A stretch of 64,000 nt of DNA from Aliivibrio sp. S4MY1 (GCF_028765545.1 NZ_JARACP010000013.1:1-64000), one strand, 5' to 3'. Shown: positions 16,938 through 25,573, numbered from the stretch's first letter. Translations and numbers: made by a program. The notes: generated by a model from the sequence alone, not told the origin.

Positions 16938-17318
16938 ATGAAAGTTGCACGTTTAGATCATCTTGTTTTAACGGTTAACAACATTGAAGTGACGAGTCAG
17001 TTTTATTCAAACGTACTCGGAATGGATATTGTTACCTTTGGTGAGGGCAGGGTTGCTCTTACTTTTGGTGAGCAAAAGATAAACCTTCATCAATTAGGAA
17101 ATGAGTTTGAACCCAAAGCCGTAGAGGTTCAAAGCGGCAGTGCGGATCTGTGTTTTATTACTCATACACCCATCGATGAAGTTCAAAGTCATATTGAGTC
17201 ACAAGGCGTGGCTATTATTGATGGCCCAATTCAACGAACAGGTGCGATGGGCAAGATAATCTCAGTCTATTTGCGAGATCCTGACGGTAATTTAATTGAA
17301 CTCTCTAATTATTTGTAA
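16938..17318 (+). CDS. VOC-superfamily (glyoxalase-like) protein
   Basis: A 126-residue vicinal-oxygen-chelate protein with two beta-alpha-beta-beta-beta units. It begins ARLDHLVLTVNNIE (a metal-ligand histidine near residue 7), continues FYSNVLGMDIVTFGEGRVALTFG and INLHQLG (second histidine), and ends VYLRDPDGNLIELSNY (C-terminal glutamate ligand). Such proteins include glyoxalase I, fosfomycin-resistance thiol transferases and dioxygenases; the reaction is unknown. It lies 33 bases after tetR and is probably cotranscribed, supporting a role in detoxifying an electrophile. Confidence 0.85.
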   Translation: MKVARLDHLVLTVNNIEVTSQFYSNVLGMDIVTFGEGRVALTFGEQKINLHQLGNEFEPKAVEVQSGSADLCFITHTPIDEVQSHIESQGVAIIDGPIQRTGAMGKIISVYLRDPDGNLIELSNYL

Positions 17319-17393
17319 CTCTTAAATTAGCAAGAAGCATTACAACACCTCAAAACTATTTTTCTTAGCATATACTTATATCGTGTAACACTA

Positions 17394-17424
17394 ATCAATC
17401 GTAGTAAATAACGGATCATAAAGG
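17394..17424 (+). repeat. Partial copy of the repeat found before gdhB
   Basis: The segment caatcgtagtaaataac plus a following ggatcat-like stretch matches the left end of the 158-bp element at 40313-40470. The rest of that element is not seen here, so this is a truncated or shared-end copy. It sits in the 191-base gap before the glutaredoxin gene. Confidence 0.6.
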
Positions 17425-17451
17425 TTGACTTAAATTGAAATTCGACTAAAT

Positions 17452-17472
17452 TAAACTAAACGGTTCAGTTTA
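17452..17472. promoter_or_regulatory. TetR operator, copy 3
   Basis: Left half taaactaaac is identical to copy 1; right half gttcagttta differs at one base; one central base separates them. It lies 38-58 bases before the glutaredoxin start, making the glutaredoxin-TVP38 pair a second TetR-controlled unit. Confidence 0.75.
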
Positions 17473-17509
17473 ATTTTGATAAATCAGTTTGCTGATAGGG
17501 GAAGTCGCA

Positions 17510-18085
17510 ATGAAACCAATAAAAATCACATTATATCGTTGGGCTGGCAGTTGGGGGCCATTTAAAGTTAACATTCCATGTGGAGAATGCACCTTAACGA
17601 AAGACATTCTGGAAGATACATTTAACACCGAGCTTGATGGTATTCCTATTGAGCTTGAAGTGAAAGATTGGCTGTCTTACTGGTGGGAGCCTTTAAAGCT
17701 CAAAGCTTGGCACGCACCGATTATCATTGTTGAAGATAAAGTGATAAGCCAAGGTGAAGCGCTAAATCGTGGTGTTTTGGTTCAAGCTGTTATTGCTCAA
17801 GTTGCTAAGCGTGATGATATCAAAGGCAATGTAGTGTTTGGTAAAGCAACATGTCCTTATTGTATTAAAGCGAAAGCTGCATTGGATGAGGCAGGTGTTG
17901 AATATACCTATCACGATGTGGTGAAAGACAGTGCGGCTCTATATCGAATGATCCCAGAAGTTAAAGCCATTATTGGTGAGAAAACGCCTGTGACAGTGCC
18001 TCAAATTTGGTTGGATGGTAAATACGTTGGTGGTTTTGATGATTTATCAAAACAGATGAACACTGATGTGAATGCGGGGCATTAA
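17510..18085 (+). CDS. Two-domain thioredoxin-fold/glutaredoxin protein
   Basis: A 191-residue cytoplasmic redox protein with two thioredoxin-like halves. The first (1-~100) holds a CGEC pair (Cys24, Cys27) and a later HAPIIIV strand with the usual cis-proline position. The second (~106-191) is a glutaredoxin domain with CPYC (Cys115, Cys118), a TVPQIW cis-proline motif and a GGFDDL glutathione-site loop. Intramolecular electron relay from one pair to the other is an attractive inference. ATG 17510 was preferred over an upstream TTG since AGGGGAAG is well placed. TetR operator copy 3 lies just before it, and a TVP38 gene follows one base after its stop. Confidence 0.82.
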   Translation: MKPIKITLYRWAGSWGPFKVNIPCGECTLTKDILEDTFNTELDGIPIELEVKDWLSYWWEPLKLKAWHAPIIIVEDKVISQGEALNRGVLVQAVIAQVAKRDDIKGNVVFGKATCPYCIKAKAALDEAGVEYTYHDVVKDSAALYRMIPEVKAIIGEKTPVTVPQIWLDGKYVGGFDDLSKQMNTDVNAGH

Positions 18086-18086
18086 T

Positions 18087-18773
18087 ATGAATAAAAAACT
18101 GATTTTATTACTTATTCTTCTTGCGTCATTTGCTGCTGTCTATGCTAATTTCGGGCATTTATTAACACTTGAGCAGGTGAAAGCATTTCATCAAAACGTG
18201 CAAAATGACATACAAGCCAATTTGTTTGTATACAGTGTCGTTTACTTTATCTCTTACGTTGTTATTACGGCTCTGTCTATTCCTGGTGCAGCAGTTGTTA
18301 CTTTGCTTGGCGCTGCATTGTTTGGTTTTTGGTGGAGTTTATTACTGGTGTCGTTTGCTAGCACTATTGGGGCAACCATTGCGTTTTTAAGCAGTCGTTA
18401 TTTATTAAGAGAGTGGGTAGACAGTAAGTTTAAAGATAAGTTGGTAGCGATTAATGAAGGTGTGGAAAAAGACGGAGCGTTTTATTTACTGACGTTGCGA
18501 TTAATCCCTGTGTTTCCGTTTTTCTTAATTAACTTACTTATGGGATTAACCAAAATATCAGTAGGTCGTTTCTATCTGTTTAGTCAGCTGGGTATGTTAC
18601 CGGGGACAATGGTGTACTTAAATGCGGGTACACAACTCTCAGAAATAACTTCGTTGTCTGGGTTAATTTCACCACAAATTTTAGGCTCACTCGCTTTACT
18701 TGGTTTGTTCCCAATTATCATTAAATTTATTATGGGACAGATCCAAAAGCGTCGCTCTCAAGTAAAAGAGTAG
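18087..18773 (+). CDS. TVP38/TMEM64 (DedA-like) membrane protein
   Basis: A 228-residue inner-membrane protein of the SNARE-associated/DedA superfamily. Six hydrophobic segments are visible. Family motifs include the TALSIPGAAVVTLLGAALFG re-entrant loop, SRYLLREWV, and LRLIPVFPFFLINLLMGLT. Members are involved in lipid-carrier transport and envelope homeostasis. Start ATG 18087 overlaps the glutaredoxin stop region with almost no gap, so the two are translationally coupled. In many genomes TVP38 proteins are linked to thiol-redox or mercuric-reductase-like genes, in line with the neighbour here. A terminator follows. Confidence 0.85.
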   Translation: MNKKLILLLILLASFAAVYANFGHLLTLEQVKAFHQNVQNDIQANLFVYSVVYFISYVVITALSIPGAAVVTLLGAALFGFWWSLLLVSFASTIGATIAFLSSRYLLREWVDSKFKDKLVAINEGVEKDGAFYLLTLRLIPVFPFFLINLLMGLTKISVGRFYLFSQLGMLPGTMVYLNAGTQLSEITSLSGLISPQILGSLALLGLFPIIIKFIMGQIQKRRSQVKE

Positions 18774-18860
18774 TCGATAGAGAGACCTATCCCACAATCT
18801 TATCTTTTGGTGGGCAGAATCATCTCGTAATCGTTATATTTATCAATTAAATTAATTAAG

Positions 18861-18891
18861 AAGAAGTATTTTCCCCAATGCTTCTTTTTTT
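18861..18891 (+). terminator. Terminator after the TVP38 gene
   Basis: A 10-bp stem with one G-U pair (aagaagtatt / aatgcttctt), 6-base loop and a T-run. Confidence 0.85.
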
Positions 18892-18920
18892 ATTTTCGGG
18901 GGCATGATTAAGGTTTAGGA

Positions 18921-20357
18921 ATGAAGCTTAAAAGCTTGGTATTGAGTATTAGCGCTGTCTTGCTATCTGGTTGTGGAACAATGGCAAAACAACAAGAATA
19001 TAATGCAGATTTGATCATTAATAACGGACAAGTGTTAACCGTAAACGCCGATATGCAAGTGATTAATGATGGTGTCGTGGTGGTTAAAAACGATAAAATT
19101 ATTGCTGTTGGTGACGAAAAACTACTAGAGCAATATTATGCACCAAAAAATATTGATGCTAATGACGGTATTGTAATGCCGGGAATGATTAATGCTCACA
19201 ACCATCTTCCGATGATCGCATTTCGTGGTTTAGGTGAAGAGGGTATTTCTAATCGATTATTTGCTTACTTCTTCCCATTAGAGGCGCAGAAGTTAAGTCG
19301 TGAGCTGATTTATAACGCAACCAAACTTGGTGCTATCGATTTGGCACAGAGTGGCGTTACCACTTATGCCGATATGTATTATCACATGGATGAAATGGCC
19401 AAAGCGACCAAAGAGGTTGGGTTAAGAGCCGTATTGGGTGAAACTGTCATTAAGTTCCCTGTGGTGGACGCAAAACAACCGTACGGTGGTATTCAATATG
19501 CACAGTCATTTATTGAAGAATATCAAAATGATCCATTAATCACGCCAGCTTATGCACCTCATGCCGTGTACACGGTAAGTAAAGAAAAGCTTCAAGAGAT
19601 CAATCAACTTTCTGAAGATTATGATGTGCCTGTTTTAATTCATGTGGCTGAATTTCCAAATGAAGAGACAAGAATTAAAGATCCAACCAAAGCGGAATCT
19701 CCAGTTGAATATCTAGAAGAAATTGGTGTTCTGGACGAGCGAATGGTGATTGCTCATGGCATTCATTTATCTCAACATGATCAAGCGTTATTAAAACAAG
19801 CGGATGCGGGAGTGGTTTATAACCCAATGGCGAATGCGAAAGGGGCAACAGGCATTGCTCCTGCTTGGGATATGTTTCGTGCGGATATGCGAGTTGGTTT
19901 AGGAACGGATGGACCAATGAGTTCAAACCAAGTGGATTTATGGCGCACCTTAAGTTATGCCGCAAATATGCAGCGTTTAAAACACTCAGATAGAACCATT
20001 ATGATCCCAGAACAAGTGATCGAGATGGCAACTATTGGTGGTGCAAAAGCCTTGCACATGGAAGATGAAATTGGCTCTTTAGAAGTTGGGAAGAAAGCGG
20101 ATATCATTATTGTTGAAACTCAATCAGCGAATATGATGCCAAGTTATGATCCTTACGCTACGCTGGTTTATCAAGCTAACCCAAGTAACGTAGAAACAAC
20201 GATTGTAAATGGCAAAGTAATCATGGAACAGCGTCAGATGCAGACCGTTCAACTGGATGATATTCGACAAAGTGTTGAAGCGTTTGAATCAGATATTGCT
20301 GGTTTTGCCAAAGAACTGTCTAAAAAAGCGATAAAATCAAAAAGTTTGATGGATTAG
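18921..20357 (+). CDS. Lipidated amidohydrolase (SAH/MTA deaminase-like)
   Basis: A 478-residue metal-dependent hydrolase of the amidohydrolase superfamily, closest in pattern to S-adenosylhomocysteine/methylthioadenosine or related deaminases. Metal and catalytic residues are in place: NAHNHL (His93, His95), HVAE (His241, Glu244), AHGIH (His279) and LGTDGP (Asp330). Unusually for a deaminase, it begins with a lipoprotein signal peptide and lipobox LSGC (Cys18), so it should be membrane-anchored outside the cytoplasm. That location suggests scavenging of an exogenous nucleoside, pterin or guanidine-type compound. It is monocistronic. The substrate is not certain from sequence. Confidence 0.82.
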   Translation: MKLKSLVLSISAVLLSGCGTMAKQQEYNADLIINNGQVLTVNADMQVINDGVVVVKNDKIIAVGDEKLLEQYYAPKNIDANDGIVMPGMINAHNHLPMIAFRGLGEEGISNRLFAYFFPLEAQKLSRELIYNATKLGAIDLAQSGVTTYADMYYHMDEMAKATKEVGLRAVLGETVIKFPVVDAKQPYGGIQYAQSFIEEYQNDPLITPAYAPHAVYTVSKEKLQEINQLSEDYDVPVLIHVAEFPNEETRIKDPTKAESPVEYLEEIGVLDERMVIAHGIHLSQHDQALLKQADAGVVYNPMANAKGATGIAPAWDMFRADMRVGLGTDGPMSSNQVDLWRTLSYAANMQRLKHSDRTIMIPEQVIEMATIGGAKALHMEDEIGSLEVGKKADIIIVETQSANMMPSYDPYATLVYQANPSNVETTIVNGKVIMEQRQMQTVQLDDIRQSVEAFESDIAGFAKELSKKAIKSKSLMD

Positions 20358-20481
20358 TTTTATATAAAAATCTTAATTTTTAGATGCTTAGTTAGGCTCT
20401 AAAATATTATTATTTTATGAATAGAATAAGATGATTATTTCCCTTATTATTCAACTTTAAATCGGTTATCGGATAAATAGG

Positions 20482-20802
20482 GTGTTTAAGTATTTATTGT
20501 TAGTAGGTGTACTTTTTAGTAGTACTTCTTTTAGTGATGAATTGTTTGAAAAAGAAGCTGAGATATATCGAGTTCAGGCTTATGCTTTTTCATCCATGCC
20601 AGAGCTAAATTATAAAGTGTGCAGTAGTAATATATTGACGCTATATAAAATAGAAGATACGTATTATTTAGTGACTGATTTTACTACCTATGAAAATGCA
20701 AAAGACATAGTAAGTTCTTTAAGAGTAGAGTGCGGATTTAAATCATGGATCCGACCTCAAGCGATGGATTTGTCATTTACTCAGGATAACCGAGCTTACT
20801 AA
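20482..20802 (+). CDS. Small secreted protein, possibly SPOR-like
   Basis: A 106-residue protein I do not recognise by name. It starts at GTG with a clear signal peptide (FKYLLLVGVLFSSTSFS) and a predicted mature part of about 88 residues. The segment TYYLVTDFTTYENAKDIVSSLR resembles the SPOR repeat core (a strand, then an alpha-helix with Ala and Leu), which binds denuded peptidoglycan. Two cysteines (near residues 47 and 85) might form a disulfide. It is separated from the amidohydrolase gene by 124 bases and ends in a strong hairpin shared with the convergent MATE gene. The SPOR link is tentative. Confidence 0.6.
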   Translation: MFKYLLLVGVLFSSTSFSDELFEKEAEIYRVQAYAFSSMPELNYKVCSSNILTLYKIEDTYYLVTDFTTYENAKDIVSSLRVECGFKSWIRPQAMDLSFTQDNRAY

Positions 20803-20803
20803 T

Positions 20804-20841
20804 AAAATGGGCAAAGGTATTTATTTACTTTTGCCCATTTT
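20804..20841. terminator. Bidirectional terminator before the MATE gene
   Basis: Stem aaaatgggcaaa / tttgcccatttt with a 14-base loop, flanked by T-rich sequence on both strands. It lies between convergent stop codons. Confidence 0.85.
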
Positions 20842-20859
20842 TATTTGTTACGATTGGTA

Positions 20860-22203
20860 TTAGATAAGATTGAACTTGGTCCAGACTTTAGATCGCCAGC
20901 GGCGAGCCATAATGATCCCACGGACCCATTCATCTGCTGCAAATGCTAGCCAGGCACCAAGTACACCGAATCCAAAATGAACACCAAGCAGATAAGTGAG
21001 GCTAACGGCCACTCCCCACATGCTCAATATTCCCATTTGAACTGGGAACTTAATATCTCCAGCACCTTTAAGAGCGGATATAAAGACAAGGTTAAATACC
21101 CGTCCCGCCTCCACTAAAATAGAGCCTGCGATTAATCCTGCGGTTAAGGTTATAACCTCTGGATCCTGTGTGAATAGGCTAAGTAATTCATAGCGAAAGA
21201 AAAAGACGATACAAGTAAGGGTAACAGACACGGCAAGAGAGACCAAAAAATAGAGTTGTACGCGAGTAAGAATTTGTTCAATCCATTTTTTTCCTACGTA
21301 GTAGCTCGTTTGTATTTGGCTTGCTTGACCAACAGCTAATGCAAAAGCAAAAGAGACGCGAGCAATATTTTGGGCGTAAGTAAAAGCGGTTAACGAAGCG
21401 GTACCCATTCTTACTACTAAGTAAACAATGACCATTTGTGACAAGTTATATGAGAGCATCTCACCTGCGTTCATTACTCCAATGTGCATTATTTTTTTAT
21501 AAGTCGTTTGCGGTATCTTCTTAAAATTCAGCATTGGTAATGCGATGTGTTTTCTATGGATCATTATCCATAAAATAATCGTATTAATGACTTGGCTAAA
21601 TGCAGTCGCAACGGCTACACCTTGCACACCATAAACAGGTAATCCAAAAGGTTGATATAACGCACAATAGTTACCGACAATATTAAGTCCACCAGTGAGA
21701 AGGTTCACTATCATTGGAGTACGAGAGTATCCATTACTACGTAATATGGTAGAAAATACGATACCAAGGGTTACCGTTAAAGTGAAAGAGCCAGTAATGA
21801 TTAAATAATCGTGTGCAAAAGTTGCAACGTCACTTTCTAGTCCATACATGATGACAATAGGATTTGCGGCAAAAAAGGCAAATAAACTGAGGCCAAGTCC
21901 TAATATTCCACCAAGCACAACACTGGCTACTGCAATATCGGTTGATTGTTGAGTTCGTCCAGAACCATTGTATTGACCAATAAGAATGCCAGTACCAGTA
22001 CTCACCATCATCGAAATGATCATTAAAAAGAAAATGATTTGAGAGATAACCCCAATAGCAGATACTGCCAAATCAGAATAGCCACTTAGCATGAATACAT
22101 CACTGGTACTAATGGCTGTACGAAGTAAAATTTCGACTAGGATCGGCCACGCTAATGTAGTGATCTGCATTCGGCGTTCAATCGGGTTGCTTTTATCAAG
22201 CAT
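20860..22203 (-). CDS. MATE-family multidrug exporter
   Basis: A 447-residue inner-membrane protein with 12 hydrophobic helices in two halves, as in MATE exporters driven by sodium or protons. Family elements include LAWPILVEILLRTAISTSDV in helix 1, TGTGILIGQYNGSG after helix 2 and a repeated LRSNGYSRTPMIVN-like segment, with a matching one (ALKGAGDIKFPVQMG) in the second half. Substrates of such carriers are cationic drugs and metabolites; none can be assigned here. The gene is monocistronic. Upstream, a CTCCCA-ATC-TGGGAG inverted repeat (22299-22313) may be a regulatory site. Confidence 0.88.
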   Translation of the reverse strand: MLDKSNPIERRMQITTLAWPILVEILLRTAISTSDVFMLSGYSDLAVSAIGVISQIIFFLMIISMMVSTGTGILIGQYNGSGRTQQSTDIAVASVVLGGILGLGLSLFAFFAANPIVIMYGLESDVATFAHDYLIITGSFTLTVTLGIVFSTILRSNGYSRTPMIVNLLTGGLNIVGNYCALYQPFGLPVYGVQGVAVATAFSQVINTIILWIMIHRKHIALPMLNFKKIPQTTYKKIMHIGVMNAGEMLSYNLSQMVIVYLVVRMGTASLTAFTYAQNIARVSFAFALAVGQASQIQTSYYVGKKWIEQILTRVQLYFLVSLAVSVTLTCIVFFFRYELLSLFTQDPEVITLTAGLIAGSILVEAGRVFNLVFISALKGAGDIKFPVQMGILSMWGVAVSLTYLLGVHFGFGVLGAWLAFAADEWVRGIIMARRWRSKVWTKFNLI

Positions 22204-22698
22204 AGTTTGTCCTTAAAAAAGGGAAGAGAGGATGTTCTTCACCATACTGCTGGGAAGGAAGTTTAGATTTAAAGGTGCCTACTTTGAATAATTTCATTCT
22301 CCCAATCTGGGAGCTAGAACTCGTTTTTGGATAGTATACTAATTTAAGTAATTATCGATAAAAATAGTTGATAGAATTAGTATCAATTATAAAAATATTT
22401 GTTTTTAATATCACTGCTTTTTATTTATCAAATTAACTAACAAAAAAACATCGTTTTGCAAACAAATCAATCAAGTTACTTTAAAAGTAACAGTAAAAAA
22501 ACATAAGTATGTAATATTTAAAGATGATATTTATGTTTGTAAATTAAATAAATCCACTTTATAACAATTAAATGTAAAAGAAATGAAGTTATTGTTATCT
22601 ATTAAATCGACGGCAACTTTAGTGCATAAGGGGGATCTGGTTTTTCTCACTAATCTGAATTACTATCCCCGACATTATTTCAGCTATGTGATGTATCA
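22204..22698. other. Divergent intergenic region, MATE / TauE
   Basis: This 495-base AT-rich stretch separates two divergent transporter genes. It holds a short inverted repeat (22299-22313, arms ctccca / tgggag) and a ggggat / atcccc pair (22631-22670) close to the permease start. I see no ORF, repeat or recognisable RNA. Confidence 0.45.
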
Positions 22699-23580
22699 AT
22701 GACTGTTTTATTATTTTTACAAATAGGCCTTATTATTGGAGGCCTAACATTCCTTTTTATGCTGGTTTTATTATGGCTTAAGAAAAAGGATTCAGAAAAA
22801 GACACTAATATATGGGCTGTTGGTCTAATTGGTGGTTTCGCAAACTTTTGTGACACTCTTGGTGTGGGAAGTTTTGCTATTAAAACGGCTGGTTATAAGC
22901 AGTTTAATTTAATTGATGACAAAGTATTACCTGGCACCTTGAATGCTCAAGCAACCATGGCAACGGTTTTTCAATCTTTGATTTTTCTGACAGCGATTAA
23001 TGTCGATCTAACGACGTTAGTGAGCTTGATCATTGCCGCTTGTGTTGGAGCAACAGTAGGAGCTCGATTGGTATCTGGTTTTGACCGTCAATTGATCCGT
23101 TTGATTATGGCAGGGGCTTTGTTGGTTGTTGCGTTATTAATGTTTGCTGGGCGTCTAGATTTATTCCCATTAGGTGGTGAAGCGTTGGGATTAAGTGGCG
23201 AAAAATTGGTTATCGGGATAATTGGTAACTTTATTTTTGGTGCATTAATGACTGTAGGGATTGGATTATATGCGCCGTGTATGACGATGATTTACTTGCT
23301 AGGTATGAATCCATTAGCGGCATTTCCTATTATGATGTGTTCATGTGCATTTTTATGTTTCTTCTCTGCTGGTGGCTTTATCAAACAGAAAGCGGTGAAC
23401 TCAAGAGCATCTCTGGTGGTGGCGATTACAGGACCGATTGGCGTGTTAATTGCGGCGTTTATTGTTAAGTCTCTTGATGTGGATATGCTTGCTTGGTTAG
23501 TGGCATTTGTGGTTCTTTATACTGCAGTTATGATGTTACGTTCATGGCAGCAAGGTCGAGTGACAAATAAAGCGCTATAA
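22699..23580 (+). CDS. TauE/SafE-family permease
   Basis: A 293-residue membrane protein with eight hydrophobic helices, of the TauE/SafE (DUF81) family linked to sulfite, sulfoacetate or related organosulfur/anion export. Motifs seen are GLIGGFANFCDTLGVGSFAIK in helix 2, a repeat-like second copy GIIGNFIFGALMTVGIGLYAP, and GATVGARLVSGFDRQLIRLIMAGALL, the VGARLV-type loop of the family. No sulfur-metabolism gene is adjacent, so the anion cannot be assigned. The next gene, efpL, starts 85 bases later and probably has its own promoter. Confidence 0.82.
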   Translation: MTVLLFLQIGLIIGGLTFLFMLVLLWLKKKDSEKDTNIWAVGLIGGFANFCDTLGVGSFAIKTAGYKQFNLIDDKVLPGTLNAQATMATVFQSLIFLTAINVDLTTLVSLIIAACVGATVGARLVSGFDRQLIRLIMAGALLVVALLMFAGRLDLFPLGGEALGLSGEKLVIGIIGNFIFGALMTVGIGLYAPCMTMIYLLGMNPLAAFPIMMCSCAFLCFFSAGGFIKQKAVNSRASLVVAITGPIGVLIAAFIVKSLDVDMLAWLVAFVVLYTAVMMLRSWQQGRVTNKAL

Positions 23581-23665
23581 AATGCGAGTTTCTGTCACAT
23601 AGTTATTGGAGATATAAAAAGTTCGTGGTATTTTCCACTTACCAATTATTTATGGATTTTTTATC

Positions 23666-24232
23666 ATGCCAAAGGCAAGTGACATCAAAAAAGGTTCAGC
23701 AATTGAACACAACGGTAAAGTATTTTTCGTTAAAGAAATCAGCAAGCTAACTCCAAGTGGCCGTGCAGGTGCAACATTATTCCGTATGCGTATGTACGAT
23801 GTAGCAACTGGCTCAAAAGCAGACGAAAGCTTCAAAGCTGATGACATGATCAATTTAGCTGACTTTAGTCGTCGCAGCGCAACGTTCTCTTATGTTGATG
23901 GTAATGAGTATGTATTCATGGATTCTGAAGACTACACTCCATATAACTTTAACAAAGAAGCGATTGAAGAAGAGTTACTTTTCATCACTGAAGAAACTCA
24001 AGGTCTTCAAATTCTTATCGTTGATGGCGCACCAGTTGCGATTGAATTACCGTCTGCTGTTGATCTAGAAATCGTAGAAACAGCACCGTCAATTAAAGGC
24101 GCTTCTGCAAGTGCTCGTACAAAACCTGCAACAATGTCAACAGGTTTAACTGTACAAGTTCCTGAGTACATCGCTAACGGCGAGAAAGTGAAAATCAACA
24201 CGACTGAACATAAGTTCATGAGCCGTGCTTAA
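23666..24232 (+). CDS. efpL: Elongation factor P-like protein EfpL (YeiP)
   Basis: A 188-residue translation factor of the EF-P family that assists ribosomes stalled at proline-rich and other difficult motifs. Domain I is seen at residues 1-65 with the tip segment LTPSGRAGA; Arg33 replaces the modifiable lysine of true EF-P, the defining feature of EfpL/YeiP. Two further OB-like domains follow, ending with [24 protein letters not shown]-type C-terminal motifs. No modification enzyme is needed for this type. It is monocistronic and ends in a terminator. Confidence 0.93.
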   Translation: MPKASDIKKGSAIEHNGKVFFVKEISKLTPSGRAGATLFRMRMYDVATGSKADESFKADDMINLADFSRRSATFSYVDGNEYVFMDSEDYTPYNFNKEAIEEELLFITEETQGLQILIVDGAPVAIELPSAVDLEIVETAPSIKGASASARTKPATMSTGLTVQVPEYIANGEKVKINTTEHKFMSRA

Positions 24233-24275
24233 TTGTTTTAAATAGTATTATTTAATACTGTTAAAAACATAAAGA

Positions 24276-24309
24276 AAAGGCCAGTTATTATTTAATAGCT
24301 GGCTTTTTT
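24276..24309 (+). terminator. Terminator of efpL
   Basis: Imperfect stem aaggccagttatta / tagctggcttt with a short AT loop and a seven-T run, 40 bases after the stop codon. It also faces the convergent exporter gene. Confidence 0.8.
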
Positions 24310-24329
24310 TATGTTTTTTATTTGGCGTA

Positions 24330-25508
24330 TTACAAGTCTCGTTCGATTTTTGGAGAGTAAATTGAATAAGCGGTAATTTGTCCTGCAACAATAGCAGAGA
24401 ACATAAATAGAGCAGATAATCCAATGCTAGGAATTGGAAGTATGGATTGCTCAAACACACTTTGACTTGCACTCACTAAGACACGACTTCCCGGAACAAG
24501 AATAATGATCCCTTGTACTATGAATATAATCCCAGTTAGGTTTAACTGTCTAGCAATCCAAGTTCCATAAAGGGTGATTAATACGGTTGTAACCCATGTA
24601 CCGACAACCCAACCACCATCAAATCCGAGATAAAATGGTCCCCACATACCTAATACCGCTACAGGCAAGCTATAAACGGTATCAATAGGGCGGGCTTTAA
24701 ACATTACGCCTAATGAGAATGAAATAATCGGTAAACCTAGTATTTGTAGCCATATTGGAAATTCATTTTGATAATCAATGGATTCGGCTGTGCCAAAAAT
24801 AGCTTCGCCAATGTGTAAACCAATAATGATCCCAATAAGAAGTTTTATTAAAGTGAGAAAGCACTGGCCAAGTAAGCTGGTACCAGAGACGAGATCATTA
24901 AAAGCCAAACACTCTAGAGCGTTTGAGATGGAGAGTCCGGGAACAAAAAGAACCACGGCGGCGATACAAAGTCCAAGAATAGGAATTGGGACACCAAGGC
25001 TAGCAATAAACGCAACGCTAAAGGCAACAATTAAGGCACCAAAAAACTCAACAGCAATACTACGGCGTTTACTACAAAAAACTTGAGACAACCAAACTAA
25101 AAATCCAAGTAAAAAGCTCACACATAAAGCTTCGTATGTTGATCCAACTAACATAAGAAAGGCAGGGGGAATACACATGTTTGCTAAACAAACCGCCCAG
25201 GAAGGATAAGAGATCCCTTCGGCTGGAGCGAGTGGGACAGGGGTTAATGGTTGTTGTAATTGAATAATAGTATTTGCGAGTAAACCCAAATCAATACTTG
25301 CGGGTTTATGACGTTTCATGATGACGGCGTTATTATCATCAGGAAATTGATAGTTAATGGAAGTTGGTGTTGCTTGGATCATACAATTAACGCCATATTT
25401 ATTGGCGTAAAAGGTAGTGTAACGTTCTACTTTATAAGGAGCACAACCGCAACGGTGCAGTGTATCTCCAATCTCTACAATTCGATTGATACGATATTGT
25501 GAAGGCAT
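24330..25508 (-). CDS. ThrE-type threonine/serine exporter family protein
   Basis: A 392-residue inner-membrane protein joining both halves that are separate in E. coli YjjP and YjjB. The N-terminal ~110 residues are a soluble head (GDTLHRCGCAPYKVERYT), followed by ~10 hydrophobic helices including ALIVAFSVAFIASLGVPIPIL, LFVPGLSISNALECLAFND and IILVPGSRVLVSASQSV; the paired VPG motifs in the two halves are typical. Family members export threonine, serine or, in the YjjPB case, succinate; the substrate is not determinable. It is monocistronic and followed upstream by a short inverted repeat. Confidence 0.82.
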   Translation of the reverse strand: MPSQYRINRIVEIGDTLHRCGCAPYKVERYTTFYANKYGVNCMIQATPTSINYQFPDDNNAVIMKRHKPASIDLGLLANTIIQLQQPLTPVPLAPAEGISYPSWAVCLANMCIPPAFLMLVGSTYEALCVSFLLGFLVWLSQVFCSKRRSIAVEFFGALIVAFSVAFIASLGVPIPILGLCIAAVVLFVPGLSISNALECLAFNDLVSGTSLLGQCFLTLIKLLIGIIIGLHIGEAIFGTAESIDYQNEFPIWLQILGLPIISFSLGVMFKARPIDTVYSLPVAVLGMWGPFYLGFDGGWVVGTWVTTVLITLYGTWIARQLNLTGIIFIVQGIIILVPGSRVLVSASQSVFEQSILPIPSIGLSALFMFSAIVAGQITAYSIYSPKIERDL

Positions 25509-25538
25509 ATCCTTATTCCTACAGCTTGATGTATGGTA

Positions 25539-25573
25539 CCAATCTAAGTGTGTGTACGATTTACTTAGATTGG
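25539..25573. repeat. Small palindromic intergenic repeat
   Basis: Perfect 11-bp arms ccaatctaagt / acttagattgg with a 13-base spacer, lying between rsmF's end and the exporter gene's start (both on the minus strand). The CCAAT-type ends resemble the 158-bp element before gdhB. It may also act as the rsmF terminator. Confidence 0.5.

Noticed and set aside
22204-22698. Riboswitch before the TauE/SafE permease
   Set aside because: The only paired segments (ggggat / atcccc) are short and far apart, and no known aptamer core is recognisable.
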